Of a stretch of 44,096 nucleotides of DNA, positions 15,907 through 24,008 are shown one piece after another. Numbering within the stretch: the stretch's first letter is position 1; each line of letters opens with the position of its first letter. This stretch comes from CAYUMU01 sp964445985. GTDB taxonomy: Bacteria; Planctomycetota; Planctomycetia; Pirellulales; S012-138. Where the stretch lies: the NCBI GenBank assembly GCA_964445985.1, contig CAYUMU010000061.1:1-44096 (forward strand), written 5' to 3'. The notes under the pieces were generated by a model. That model was not told the origin of the DNA, did no database searches, and saw only the letters and a program-made list of their open reading frames with translations. The position numbers were made by a program, and so were the translations under genes.

Positions 15907-16614
15907 ATGAAGCTGGTGGTGGGCCTGGGCAATCCAGGCGGCAAATACCGAGATACGCGGCATAATGTGGGTTTCTCGGTCGTGTCGCTGCTGGCCCAGC
16001 AGGCCGGCGCCGAAAAGCCAAGGCATAAGTTCGAGGCCGAGGTTTGCGAGATTGGCCTGGAGGGGGAGCGGGCGCTGCTATTGTGCCCCTCCACCTATAT
16101 GAATCTCAGTGGGAAAAGCGTGCTCCCGGCGCGTGATTTCTATAAATTGGATTGCGAGTCCATCCTGGTCGTGTGCGACGACTTCAACTTGCCGTTGGGT
16201 CGGTTGCGAATTCGTCCGGAAGGCTCGGCCGGGGGGCAGAAAGGGCTGCAAGACATCTTGCAGCGATTGGGTACGCAACAGGTGCCCCGGCTGCGGTTGG
16301 GAATTGGGCCCACGCCCGCTGGCTGGAACCCGGCGGACTTCGTGCTGGGCAAGTTCACCAAAGCAGAGCAAGAACAACTGGAAGTAACGGTCGCAACCGC
16401 GACGGATGCCGTGAGGGTATGGTGTCGCGATGGAATCGCCGCCGCCATGAACCGCTTCAACGCCGTCGGCGCGGAAGACAATCAAACGGAAAAAAAAGCC
16501 AACCGCCCGCGGCGAGCGCGGCGGTCTCCGGCAAATGAATCATCGCGCTTGCCGTCCTCCACCGCGGATGGCGACGCGAGCCAACCATCCTTCTCGCCAA
16601 AGCCAGAGGAGTAA
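15907..16614 (+). CDS. pth: Peptidyl-tRNA hydrolase
   Basis: Pth recycles peptidyl-tRNAs dropped by ribosomes. The N-terminal MKLVVGLGNPGGKYRDTRHN carries catalytic His19, with PSTYMNLSGKSV, VVCDDFNLPLGRLRIRPEGSAGGQKGL and DFVLGKF as further motifs. The 235-aa length exceeds the usual ~190 because of a C-terminal tail (about residues 195-235) rich in Arg, Ser and Pro, which looks disordered. It starts 2 bases after rplY, indicating translational coupling, and ends 5 bases before rpsF. Confidence 0.95.
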   Translation: MKLVVGLGNPGGKYRDTRHNVGFSVVSLLAQQAGAEKPRHKFEAEVCEIGLEGERALLLCPSTYMNLSGKSVLPARDFYKLDCESILVVCDDFNLPLGRLRIRPEGSAGGQKGLQDILQRLGTQQVPRLRLGIGPTPAGWNPADFVLGKFTKAEQEQLEVTVATATDAVRVWCRDGIAAAMNRFNAVGAEDNQTEKKANRPRRARRSPANESSRLPSSTADGDASQPSFSPKPEE

Positions 16615-16619
16615 TCAAC

Positions 16620-17003
16620 TTGGCCGTCAATGTTTATGAAGGAATGTTCATTCTCGATTCCAATAAATTCGCGCGCGATCCCAACGCCGTTTCGGCGCAC
16701 CTCGCCGAAATGATCGAGAAACTCGGCGGTGAGATGCTGGCGAGTCGCCTGTGGGAAGAACGACGCTTGGCCTACCCCATCAATGGCCAGCGCAAAGGCA
16801 CCTACTGGCTCACCTACTTCCACCTGGAAAGCACCAGCCTGACCGCTCTGCAGCGGGCTTGCCAGCTTGATGAAAACATCATGCGGATGCTGTTCCTCAA
16901 GATCGACCCGCGGATCGCCGACCACCTGGTGCAATTGGCACGGGGCGAGGTGCCCGCTGGCGAACCTGAAACCGAAGAAGAGCCCGCCGAAGCGAGCAGC
17001 TAA
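16620..17003 (+). CDS. rpsF: 30S ribosomal protein S6
   Basis: The protein (127 aa) has the S6 features NVYEGMFILDSN, GGEMLASRLWEERRLAYPI, GTYWLTYFHLE and ENIMRMLFLKID. S6 binds the central domain of 16S rRNA together with S18. Its start codon is TTG (16620), supported by GAGGAG 8 bases upstream, inside the end of pth. The C terminus is a Glu-rich tail (EPETEEEPAEASS). The rpsR gene for its partner S18 is not next to it, which departs from the common rpsF-ssb-rpsR-rplI order. Confidence 0.95.
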   Translation: MAVNVYEGMFILDSNKFARDPNAVSAHLAEMIEKLGGEMLASRLWEERRLAYPINGQRKGTYWLTYFHLESTSLTALQRACQLDENIMRMLFLKIDPRIADHLVQLARGEVPAGEPETEEEPAEASS

Positions 17004-17066
17004 GCCAGCAATCGGCGGCCAACACCCGGCAACCAATGGGGGGCCGGGCGGCCAGCCGCCACAAAG

Positions 17067-17092
17067 ATGGCAAACCGCGTGTGGGTTGCCAT
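17067..17092 (+). promoter_or_regulatory. Hairpin between rpsF and ssb
   Basis: ATGGCAAACC (17067-17076) pairs with GGGTTGCCAT (17083-17092) with one mismatch around a six-base loop. No T-tract follows. It could be an RNA processing or attenuation structure within the operon, or a dispersed palindrome. Confidence 0.4.
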
Positions 17093-17120
17093 TGGAGAGT
17101 GGCTGGCGTCGGAGGCCGGC

Positions 17121-17156
17121 GGTGGTGTACGCTGAGTGGGTGGTGTACGCTTTGTG
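17121..17156. repeat. 18-bp tandem repeat before ssb
   Basis: Two adjacent copies, GGTGGTGTACGCTGAGTG and GGTGGTGTACGCTTTGTG, differ at 2 of 18 positions. They end about 40 bases upstream of the ssb start and could be a direct-repeat protein-binding site. Confidence 0.6.
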
Positions 17157-17196
17157 ACTGTGAACATACCGCGGGTGCCTGGTCGGGAGACGGATG

Positions 17197-17658
17197 ATGG
17201 CTAGCTTCAATCGAGTCGTGTTGATGGGCAACCTTACCCGCGATCTCGATTTGCGGTATGTCGGCAATAACACGGCCGTCACCGAAATGGGGCTCGCCGT
17301 CAACGATAAACGCAAATCGGCCACCGGCGAGTGGATTGACGAAACCACGTTCGTGGATGTGACCCTCTGGGGACGCACCGCCGAGGTGGCCAGCGAATAC
17401 CTCTCCAAAGGCTCCAGCGTGCTGATCGAAGGCCGGCTCAAGCTGGACTCGTGGCAAACCAAAGAAGGCGATAAACGCTCCAAGCTGCGTGTCGTCGGCG
17501 AGCGGATGGTGCTGCTCGGCGGCCGCGGCGAGAAGGGTGGCGGCGGCTCGCGCTCGGGCGGCGGACGCCCAGCCCCCGATGCCTCGGAATACGGCGGACC
17601 TGCCGACAGCTACGACGACTCCAGCGGACCCTCGCCTGCCGACGACATCCCGTTCTAA
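17197..17658 (+). CDS. ssb: Single-stranded DNA-binding protein
   Basis: The OB-fold core spans about residues 1-110: ASFNRVVLMGNLTRDLDLRY, MGLAVNDKRKS, TFVDVTLWGRTAEVASEYL and VLIEGRLKLDSWQ. A glycine-rich linker follows (GGGGSRSGGGRP), and the C terminus ends in the acidic DDIPF tip that recruits repair and replication partners. Two adjacent ATGs exist (17194 and 17197); I prefer the second because GGGAGA is then 7 bases away. It lies between rpsF and rplI, its common location, after a 190-base gap containing a hairpin and a tandem repeat. Confidence 0.95.
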   Translation: MASFNRVVLMGNLTRDLDLRYVGNNTAVTEMGLAVNDKRKSATGEWIDETTFVDVTLWGRTAEVASEYLSKGSSVLIEGRLKLDSWQTKEGDKRSKLRVVGERMVLLGGRGEKGGGGSRSGGGRPAPDASEYGGPADSYDDSSGPSPADDIPF

Positions 17659-17790
17659 CCCCCCTACTGTTTCCGAACCAAAATCAACGACCTGCTGCTT
17701 CTCCCCGGCCCTCTTTCTCGGCCCAGTGCAACCGCCACGGCGAGAAGCGTGGGCGCCCCCCAACATTGTCCTCCTAGGAAATGAAGTAAC

Positions 17791-18315
17791 ATGCCTGGCA
17801 CAACGAGCCGCCCCAAGTTCAAGCGACTTCCCAAAGGCAAGCACGGCGGCATCGAGCTGCTCTTGATCCAAACCGTTGAGCACCTGGGCAAGCAGGGCGA
17901 AGTGGTGGAAGTCAAGGCCGGATACGCCAACAACTACCTGCTGCCGCAAGGTCTGGCGACGATCGCCACCGATCACCACAAACGGATGATCGAGAAGCAC
18001 AAGGCCCGCCTGCAAGAGATCGAAAAGGCACGCCTGGCTGGCATCCGCGCTCGGGCCGACGAGCTCAGCCAACAGAGCCTCAACATCGAGGCCAACGCCA
18101 ACGACGAAGGCCATCTGTACGGCTCGGTCGGCGCGCATGAAATCGCTGCCGCCCTCAAGGCCCAAAAGATCAACATCACCCCCGACCAGGTGCGGCTGCA
18201 AGGCCCACTCAAAGAACTCGGTCTGTACACCGTCAAGATCCACCTGGGTCACGAGGTCGAGGCCGACGTCAAGGTGTGGGTGGTGCCGACCGTGGGTGGC
18301 GACGAGCCGTCCTAA
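17791..18315 (+). CDS. rplI: 50S ribosomal protein L9
   Basis: The 174-aa protein carries the L9 signature VEVKAGYANNYLLPQGLA and a long connecting helix (MIEKHKARLQEIEKARLAGI), followed by the C-terminal rRNA-binding domain (GHLYGSVGAHEIAAALK). A basic extension of about 20 residues (MPGTTSRPKFKRLPKGKHGG) precedes the core. Its ATG at 17791 follows AGGAAAT. L9 ends the rplY-pth-rpsF-ssb-rplI group; a palindrome lies just downstream. Confidence 0.95.
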   Translation: MPGTTSRPKFKRLPKGKHGGIELLLIQTVEHLGKQGEVVEVKAGYANNYLLPQGLATIATDHHKRMIEKHKARLQEIEKARLAGIRARADELSQQSLNIEANANDEGHLYGSVGAHEIAAALKAQKINITPDQVRLQGPLKELGLYTVKIHLGHEVEADVKVWVVPTVGGDEPS

Positions 18316-18332
18316 GAGCCTGTCCAAATACT

Positions 18333-18355
18333 CCCTCTCCCCTCGCGGGAGAGGG
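18333..18355. repeat. CCCTCTCCC palindrome after rplI
   Basis: CCCTCTCCC and GGGAGAGGG form a perfect 9-bp stem around CTCGC. This sequence type is widespread in bacterial genomes as an intergenic palindrome. It may stop transcription of the ribosomal group, but no T-tract follows on the plus strand. Confidence 0.6.
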
Positions 18356-18572
18356 TTGGGGGGAAACAGGGTTCTCAGATCGGCTCTCAGCCGCGGCCTG
18401 TTATCCACTAGGAATCTCTCACGGGGATCGCTTGGGTATCAACACCAGCGATCCCCGTTTTCGTTTCGCCCTCTTTGATTCGCCCCGCTCGTTTCACAGC
18501 TCAGTCGGCCAGACCGGCCGCGATCGAACCGACAGGCTGAATCCGCCGTTCCCGCCCTGGGGAAAATTGACC

Positions 18573-19784
18573 ATGAAATTTGTCGCCCGCCGTTTCGATA
18601 CTGGGGAAGTCGTCGAGGTTCAGGTGCTCGGCGAGCGGATTGCGCATGTTTCGCGGCTCCCCTCGGGCCTGTCTGGATCGAAACATTCGTCGCCAGCGGA
18701 AGCCGCCGCGCTCCCCTACGTCGCGCCAGCCTTTCTCGATATCCAGGTGAATGGCTACGCAGGCCAGGAGTTCAGCTCGCTGGAGCTTACGCCCGCAGGG
18801 GTGGCGGCGATTATCGAAGCCCACAATCCCTTCGGCGTTGCGGCTCTTTTGCCCACCCTGACCACGCAAAGCCCCCGGGTGCTGTCGCACGGTTTGCAGG
18901 CCATTGCCGCGGCCTGTGAGAGCTCGGCCGATCTGGCCCACCGGATCCCTGGCATGCACCTCGAAGGCCCCTTCATGTCGTCGGAGGACGGCCCTCGCGG
19001 CGCCCATCCGGCGGAACACTGCCAGCCGCCCAACTGGGACTTGTTCCAGCGACTGCAACAGGCCGCCGGCGGTCGGATCCGCATCGTGACCATGTCGGTC
19101 GAGTTTCCCGAGTCGCCCGCGTTCATCGAGCGAGCCACCGCCTCGGGCGTGGTCGTGGCCATCGGACATACCGCGGCAACCGGCGAGCAAATTCGCAGGG
19201 CCGTCGACGCTGGCGCCCAACTGTCCACCCACCTGGGCAATGGCGCCCACCGCATGCTCCGCCGGCATCCCAACTACCTGTGGGATCAACTGGCCGAGGA
19301 TCGGCTCTCTGCCAGCTTGATCGTGGATGGCCACCACCTCCCCCCGGAAGTCGTCAAATGCCTGGTGCGAGGCAAGACGGCCGCGCGTTGCATTCTGGTC
19401 AGCGACGAATCTGGCCTGGCGGGCCTGCCGCCCGGCCCATACTCCAGCAGCGGCTGCGAGCTGGAAATCCTGCCCGACGGCCGCCTGGTGATTGCCGGCC
19501 AAGATCAATTGCTGGCCGGAGCATCCGCCCCCATTGGCGTGGGCATTGCCAAGGTGATGGAGTTCGCCGGGGTCGATCTGGCCACGGCCGTGGCCATGGC
19601 CACGGTGCATCCGGCGCGGCTGCTGGGGTTGCCCGAGCCCTGCTTGCGCCCAGGCGCGGCGGCCGACCTGGTCTTGTTCGACCTGCAAGAGGGCACTGCT
19701 GGCAACGGGAGCTACCAGCTCCGCGTGGGGGCCACGATCGTGGGGGGCACACTGCGTTACGGAAAATTGTGCGAAGCGGCGTGA
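18573..19784 (+). CDS. nagA: N-acetylglucosamine-6-phosphate deacetylase
   Basis: The 403-aa amidohydrolase removes acetate from GlcNAc-6-P in amino-sugar or peptidoglycan recycling. Family motifs are PAFLDIQVNGYAGQEF (residues about 50-65), GMHLEGPFMSSEDGPRGAHP (metal-binding Glu), VAIGHTAATGEQI (metal His), STHLGNGAH (second His) and LVSDESGLAGLPPG, which holds the catalytic Asp. The order and spacing match NagA. I chose ATG 18573, with GGGGAAA upstream; the frame is open further upstream but has no support. nagB is not adjacent. The neighbours on both sides are translation and lipid genes. Confidence 0.9.
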   Translation: MKFVARRFDTGEVVEVQVLGERIAHVSRLPSGLSGSKHSSPAEAAALPYVAPAFLDIQVNGYAGQEFSSLELTPAGVAAIIEAHNPFGVAALLPTLTTQSPRVLSHGLQAIAAACESSADLAHRIPGMHLEGPFMSSEDGPRGAHPAEHCQPPNWDLFQRLQQAAGGRIRIVTMSVEFPESPAFIERATASGVVVAIGHTAATGEQIRRAVDAGAQLSTHLGNGAHRMLRRHPNYLWDQLAEDRLSASLIVDGHHLPPEVVKCLVRGKTAARCILVSDESGLAGLPPGPYSSSGCELEILPDGRLVIAGQDQLLAGASAPIGVGIAKVMEFAGVDLATAVAMATVHPARLLGLPEPCLRPGAAADLVLFDLQEGTAGNGSYQLRVGATIVGGTLRYGKLCEAA

Positions 19785-20152
19785 TGAGCCTACCGATAGA
19801 GTAGACGGTCCTTGGATCAAACGCTTTCTCGGCGGCCTCCCCACCAATCGCAAACCCGCGGGTAGAGCCCGCGGGAATCGGAATCGCGCCGGGCAAAGCA
19901 AATCGGGCCAGGAACACCCTCCGCAAAATTCGGCCTGCTGCGTTACAATTGGTTACGGGGCACGCCCGAGGGAAAGAGGAACAAGAGGCGCGTCGGCGGC
20001 GGATTAGTTCCCCCGCTCGTCCTATCTTGACAACGAAGTTACAAGAACGGTAGCTTGTTGGGCTTAGCAAGGACGGCGCTTGCGCGAAAGCGACTGCTAG
20101 CTGTTTACGAATAATATTCCAGAAAATAGACGTACCGTTGGAGGGTTGTGCG
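19785..20152. other. Region between nagA and acpP
   Basis: The region holds a perfect palindromic hairpin at 19855-19875 (CCCGCGGG, loop TAGAG, CCCGCGGG) and a candidate -35 sequence TTGACA at 20027, with a poor -10 region (TAGCTT) 18 bases later. No gene is visible. Confidence 0.5.
19855..19875. repeat. CCCGCGGG inverted repeat
   Basis: Two copies of the self-complementary CCCGCGGG are separated by TAGAG and can form an 8-bp hairpin about 70 bases after nagA. There is no T-tract. It may be a REP-like dispersed palindrome or help end nagA transcription. Confidence 0.5.
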
Positions 20153-20389
20153 GTGGCATCCGTGAAAGAACGAGTGATTGACATTGTCTCGGAACAGCTC
20201 GGCGTGAGCAAAGATCAAATTACGGAGGAAACCCACTTCGTGAACGATATCGGCGCCGACTCCCTGGACACGGTCGAACTGGTCATGGAACTCGAGGAAG
20301 AGTTCGACATCAATATCCCTGACGACGCCGCGGAAAAAATCCAGACCGTGGGCGAAGCCATCAATTACATCGAACAGCAAGTGGGGTAG
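20153..20389 (+). CDS. acpP: Acyl carrier protein
   Basis: The 78-aa protein carries growing acyl chains on a 4'-phosphopantetheine arm attached to Ser37 in the motif GADSLDTVELVMELEEEF. The acidic helices and the ending AINYIEQQVG are typical. I chose the GTG at 20153 because GGAGG lies 8 bases upstream and MASVKERVIDIVSEQLGV matches normal ACP N termini; an in-frame TTG at 20138 would overlap that site. fabF begins at the base after its stop codon, so the pair is translationally coupled. Confidence 0.96.
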   Translation: MASVKERVIDIVSEQLGVSKDQITEETHFVNDIGADSLDTVELVMELEEEFDINIPDDAAEKIQTVGEAINYIEQQVG

Positions 20390-21634
20390 ATGAAACGCCG
20401 CGTTGTTATCACTGGCCTGGGAACGGTCACCTCGCTCAGTTGCCAGGTCGACGATCTGTGGACACGGATCCTCAACGGCGAGAGCGGCGTGCGGCTGGTC
20501 AAGCTGCACGACACCACGGATTTTCGCGTCAAAATTGGCGGCGAATGCACCGAGTGGACTCCCGGCGATTATCTGCCAATCAAAGAAGCGAATCGCATTG
20601 ATCGCTTCTCGCAATTCGCCATGGTGGCCGGCATCGACGCCGTGAACCACTCGGGAATTGATTTTGCCAACGAGGACCGGTTTCGCGCCGGCGTGATCCT
20701 GGGGACCGGCATCGGCGGGCTGCTGGAGATTGAAACCCAGCATACCAAGCTGATCACCAAGGGTCCCAACCGCGTCTCCGCGTTTACCATCCCCAAGCTC
20801 ATGTTGAATGCCGCCGGCGGCCAGCTTTCCATTCAGTACAAGCTGCGTGGCCCCAATGCCACCGTGGCCACGGCCTGCGCCAGTGCCACCAATGCCATTG
20901 GCGAAGCATTCAAAATGATCCAGCACGGCGATGCCGAGGTGATGATCACCGGCGGCACCGAAGCCGCGCTCACGCCCATGGGCCTCAGCGCCTTTGCCAA
21001 CATGAAGGCGCTCTCCGAACGCAACGACGAACCGACCAAGGCCAGTCGTCCGTTCGACGCCGATCGCGATGGCTTCGTGCTCAGCGAAGGGGCCGGCCTG
21101 CTGGTGATTGAAGAACTCGAGCACGCCCAGCGACGGGGCGCCAATATCCTGGCCGAAATCATCGGCTATGGCGTCAGCTCCGACGGTGGGCACATTACCC
21201 AGCCCGACGAAACGGGCGAAGGCGCGGCGCGGGCCATGCAAAACTGCCTCCGCGATGCCCGCCTGAACCCCGACGACGTGCATTACATCAATGCCCACGG
21301 CACCAGCACGGGCTTGGGAGACGCCGCGGAAACAGCCGCCATCAAAACGGTGTTCGGACCCCACGCCGGCGATGTGTCGGTCTCAAGCACCAAGAGCCAG
21401 TTGGGGCACTTGCTGGGAGCCAGCGGCGGCGTGGAGTTGATTTTCGCGGTGCTATCCATCCGCGACAACGTGGCGCCGCCCACCATCAATTACGAAACGC
21501 CCGATCCCAAGTGCGATCTGGACTACACGCCCAACCAACCCAAGCAGCGCAAGGTCAACGTGGCCATGTCCAACAGCTTTGGCTTTGGTGGCCACAACGC
21601 GTGCCTCCTGGTCTCGCGGTACGACGGCAAATAG
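20390..21634 (+). CDS. fabF: 3-oxoacyl-ACP synthase II
   Basis: This 414-aa condensing enzyme elongates acyl-ACP with malonyl-ACP in type II fatty-acid synthesis. The catalytic triad is visible: Cys163 in TACASATNAIG, His303 in NAHGTSTGLGDAAE, and His340 in SSTKSQLGHLLGASGG with Lys335. The N-terminal MKRRVVITGLGTVTSL and the C-terminal NSFGFGGHNACLLV are typical. It follows acpP with no gap and ends 27 bases before a strong terminator, so acpP-fabF is one transcription unit. Confidence 0.96.
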   Translation: MKRRVVITGLGTVTSLSCQVDDLWTRILNGESGVRLVKLHDTTDFRVKIGGECTEWTPGDYLPIKEANRIDRFSQFAMVAGIDAVNHSGIDFANEDRFRAGVILGTGIGGLLEIETQHTKLITKGPNRVSAFTIPKLMLNAAGGQLSIQYKLRGPNATVATACASATNAIGEAFKMIQHGDAEVMITGGTEAALTPMGLSAFANMKALSERNDEPTKASRPFDADRDGFVLSEGAGLLVIEELEHAQRRGANILAEIIGYGVSSDGGHITQPDETGEGAARAMQNCLRDARLNPDDVHYINAHGTSTGLGDAAETAAIKTVFGPHAGDVSVSSTKSQLGHLLGASGGVELIFAVLSIRDNVAPPTINYETPDPKCDLDYTPNQPKQRKVNVAMSNSFGFGGHNACLLVSRYDGK

Positions 21635-21661
21635 GCCCCCAGACCACCACCGACCGACGAC

Positions 21662-21707
21662 AAAAAAACTCGCGACGCTTGCCTTGGCAGCGTCGCGAGT
21701 TTTTTTA
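21662..21707. terminator. Bidirectional Rho-independent terminator after fabF
   Basis: ACTCGCGACGCT and AGCGTCGCGAGT form a perfect 12-bp GC-rich stem around a nine-base loop, preceded by seven A and followed by seven T. It can stop both the acpP-fabF transcript and the convergent transcript of the prenyltransferase-like gene at 21747-22832. Confidence 0.92.
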
Positions 21708-21757
21708 GTTGCTAGTTGCTAACTACCAGCTACCAGCCACCAGTCCCTAGTTGCAAT
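21707..21757. repeat. CTACCAGCCACCAG low-complexity repeat at a gene end
   Basis: Repeating units GTTGCTAGTTGC, CTACCAGCTACCAGCCACCAG and TCCCTAG reach the stop codon of the minus-strand gene at 21747. Read on the minus strand, the stop codon is directly followed by GGACTGGTGGCTGG. Members of the same family occur at 404-446, 39449-39564 and 43770-43827. Confidence 0.65.
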
Positions 21758-22832
21758 AGCTCAGTGCCAGGAGCGCATAGCCGGTCACCAGGTCGGCGTT
21801 GCCTTCCATCCAGCGGGGGGTTTCATTGACCCAGCTACCGTCGCTTTGCTGGCGCTCGGCCAATGCGGCAACCAACTCTTGCCGCCAGTCGTGCTGTTTG
21901 CCGCTGGAGTCTTCAAACTTGTCCACGCCCATCGCCGACAGGGCCTTGGCAAAGGTGTGGTAGTAGTAGTACAGGCCCGAGGCGCCCATGCCCGGGTTGC
22001 TGCTGAGATCGTAGTTCTGGCTGATCCATTTGTTGGCCGCCTTGACGCGCGGGTCGTCTTTCTCCACGCCGCAATAGATCATGCTCTTGAGCCCGGCGTA
22101 GGTCATCGAGGCGTAGCTGCGCAGCCCACCGTCGGGCAGAGTGCCGGCCTGGCTGGATCCGCCCGCGGCCGGGGTGTAGTAGAAACCGCCATCGGGATTC
22201 TTGGCGGCAAAGGGCGTGTTGTTGTGCTCGGTTTCGAGGTTCTGGCAGCGGCTCACAAACATGAGCGCCTTCTGCATCGCTTCGTCTTCCGGCCCATTGC
22301 CGGTGGCCTTGAGGGCGTCGATCAAGAAGCTGGTGTTGGAGAGGTCGGGCCGGCGATGGCTGCCGTAACCCGCCCCGCCGTACGCCGGATCATTCTTGTC
22401 CTTGATGTCGCCCTCATCCCACTGCAAACCCTTGAGAAAGGCATCCGCCCCCTTCAAGACTTTGTCGTAACGGCCATCCTGGTTGGCTTCGCTCAAGCAA
22501 AGAATGGCAATGCAGGTTTCGTAGTTCTTGTGGGTGCTGCCGTCCTGGTAAATGCCGCCGTCTTCGCGGATGAACTTCTCCACGAACTTCAGGGCCTTGG
22601 CCACCATGGGGTCGCTGACCGTGCGGCCTTGCTTCAACAGGCTGGCGGCCACCAGGGCGGTAACAGCCGGGCCGGTTTCCTTGGCGTACGAGCCATCTTC
22701 GGCCTGGCGGCCGCGCAAGAAGTTTATCCCTTTGGCCACGATTTCCTCGCGGCTAGGGCTGGCCGCGCGCAATGCCGAGCCGAGCGTCATCGACAACACG
22801 GCGCTCGCGACAATCATCCACCGAACTTTCAT
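21747..22832 (-). CDS. Secreted prenyltransferase/squalene-oxidase-repeat protein, paralogue 2
   Basis: The protein is 361 aa from ATG 22830-22832, which has AGGAG 7 bases upstream. A signal peptide (MKVRWMIVASAVLSMTLGSA) precedes a body of repeated helical hairpins, e.g. GINFLRGRQAEDGSY and AALAERQQSDGSWVN. It is very similar to the protein at 421-1599 over the whole length, including ETCIAILCLSEAN, GGAGYGSHRRPDLSNTSF and SNPGMGASGLYYYYHTFAKA. No cyclase DxDD-T-A motif is evident. A role in binding or processing a polymer or lipid outside the cytoplasm is only a guess. The gene is convergent with fabF and shares its terminator. Confidence 0.88.
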   Translation of the reverse strand: MKVRWMIVASAVLSMTLGSALRAASPSREEIVAKGINFLRGRQAEDGSYAKETGPAVTALVAASLLKQGRTVSDPMVAKALKFVEKFIREDGGIYQDGSTHKNYETCIAILCLSEANQDGRYDKVLKGADAFLKGLQWDEGDIKDKNDPAYGGAGYGSHRRPDLSNTSFLIDALKATGNGPEDEAMQKALMFVSRCQNLETEHNNTPFAAKNPDGGFYYTPAAGGSSQAGTLPDGGLRSYASMTYAGLKSMIYCGVEKDDPRVKAANKWISQNYDLSSNPGMGASGLYYYYHTFAKALSAMGVDKFEDSSGKQHDWRQELVAALAERQQSDGSWVNETPRWMEGNADLVTGYALLALSYCN

Positions 22833-23508
22833 CTGGAAACTCCTGGACTGCTTGGTCTGTAACGAAAACGGGGGGAACGAACGCCACAACGACCTTCCCC
22901 CCGGCGTACCCGCGAAGCAAGCTTCGCCAGGCGACTGCCAGCGGTGGAAAGCGGTTCCGAGTCGTCCCCTCCAAAAATGCCGTATGCCTGCTGTTGGCAG
23001 CAGAGCGCACGACGAATGGTTCCGGTCTGGCGAGCGACCCGCGGACTTGGCTCGCTGGATGGGGTTGCAGGCATTTACGCTACCTCGGGTGAATTATAGC
23101 TCAGCGACGGGGGGAAAACAGTCACGCCCGGCAGGACTCACCACGAGGCCGCCATCGCCGGGTGAGGGATCCCAACTGCGGGCAGGGGTCACGTTTCCCA
23201 ACACGGCCCCCTCCCCGCTTCACAGAAAAAAAGAATTCTTGCCGCGCCCGGATCAACGGCCGTTGGCGCCCGCCCACTCGCATTTCGCGGGAAGAAACGG
23301 CAACCCCTTCGGAGATGGGAAAACCAGCTTCCACGGAGTTTCCGCTCACCCCGGTCACCGCTTGCCAACGGAGGGGGTGGCAGGCCGGCAGCGGTGCGGA
23401 GCGGCGACAGCCAACTTGCGAGAGGCTTTCGCCCGTGCGAGAATGAGTGCTAGCATCCTTGGCAGTCCAACGCTGGGCGGAGGATGCCTGTCGGTGTGGG
23501 AGTCGGCT
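22833..23508. other. Divergent intergenic region upstream of groES
   Basis: This 676-base stretch separates the prenyltransferase-like gene from groES. A small palindrome GCGAAGC-AA-GCTTCGC lies near 22912-22927. GAGTGCTAGC near 23445 resembles one half of a CIRCE element, but the other half is missing. I see no gene; the open frames here lack coding character. Confidence 0.5.
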
Positions 23509-23796
23509 ATGAAAGTCGTGCCATTAGGCGACAAGGTGGTGGTCAAGCCATTCGAAGCAGAGGCAGTCTCGTCTGGCGGGATCGCGCTGCCCGAGGGAGC
23601 TCGGCTCGCTCAAATGCAAGGAAAGGTGCTTTCCGTCGGCGATGGCACATTGCTTTCCGACGGCCGCCGCGCCGAGCACCAGGTTCACGAAGGCGACCGC
23701 GTGGTGTACCGCAACTACTCGGGCACCGAGGTCGTGGTCGACGGCGAAGAATTGCTGATTCTCAGCGAGGCCGACATCCTGGCCATCATGCAGTAG
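23509..23796 (+). CDS. groES: Co-chaperonin GroES
   Basis: The 95-aa length is standard for GroES, the lid of the GroEL folding chamber. The start MKVVPLGDKVVVKPFEAEAV, the mobile loop segment SSGGIALPEGA and the C-terminal GEELLILSEADILAIM are family-typical. The ATG at 23509 has GGGAG about 8 bases upstream. No groEL follows; the next gene, after 212 bases, is the PQQ-propeller protein. It is therefore a stand-alone groES, possibly one of several paralogues, and it lacks a complete CIRCE heat-shock operator upstream. Confidence 0.93.
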   Translation: MKVVPLGDKVVVKPFEAEAVSSGGIALPEGARLAQMQGKVLSVGDGTLLSDGRRAEHQVHEGDRVVYRNYSGTEVVVDGEELLILSEADILAIMQ

Positions 23797-24008
23797 CATC
23801 TCACGCGGGGGTGGATGGCCAGAGGCTCCCAATCGCTGGGGTGGCAAGCGCGATTTTGGTTCGCTCGCCCCCGGAGCCGGCACTTCGCCGAATCTTGGCC
23901 CCGCGCCTTGCGTCGCGCTCATCGATCGGCCAATTTAGAGTGAAGCTATCGTTCGCCGGCGGGGCTGGCGCTGCACCCAATTGCTTTTCGGTTCGCAGGA
24001 GTTCGGTC

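Noticed and set aside
18333..18355. Strong Rho-independent terminator after rplI
   Set aside because: The stem is perfect, but no T-tract follows, so it was listed as a palindromic repeat.
421..22832. Terpene cyclase activity for the two prenyltransferase-like proteins
   Set aside because: A DEDD stretch in the first protein is EKDD in the paralogue and lacks the following T-A; both have signal peptides, so cytoplasmic triterpene cyclisation is unlikely.
23445..23454. CIRCE heat-shock operator upstream of groES
   Set aside because: Only one half (GAGTGCTAGC) is present; the inverted partner at the proper spacing is missing.
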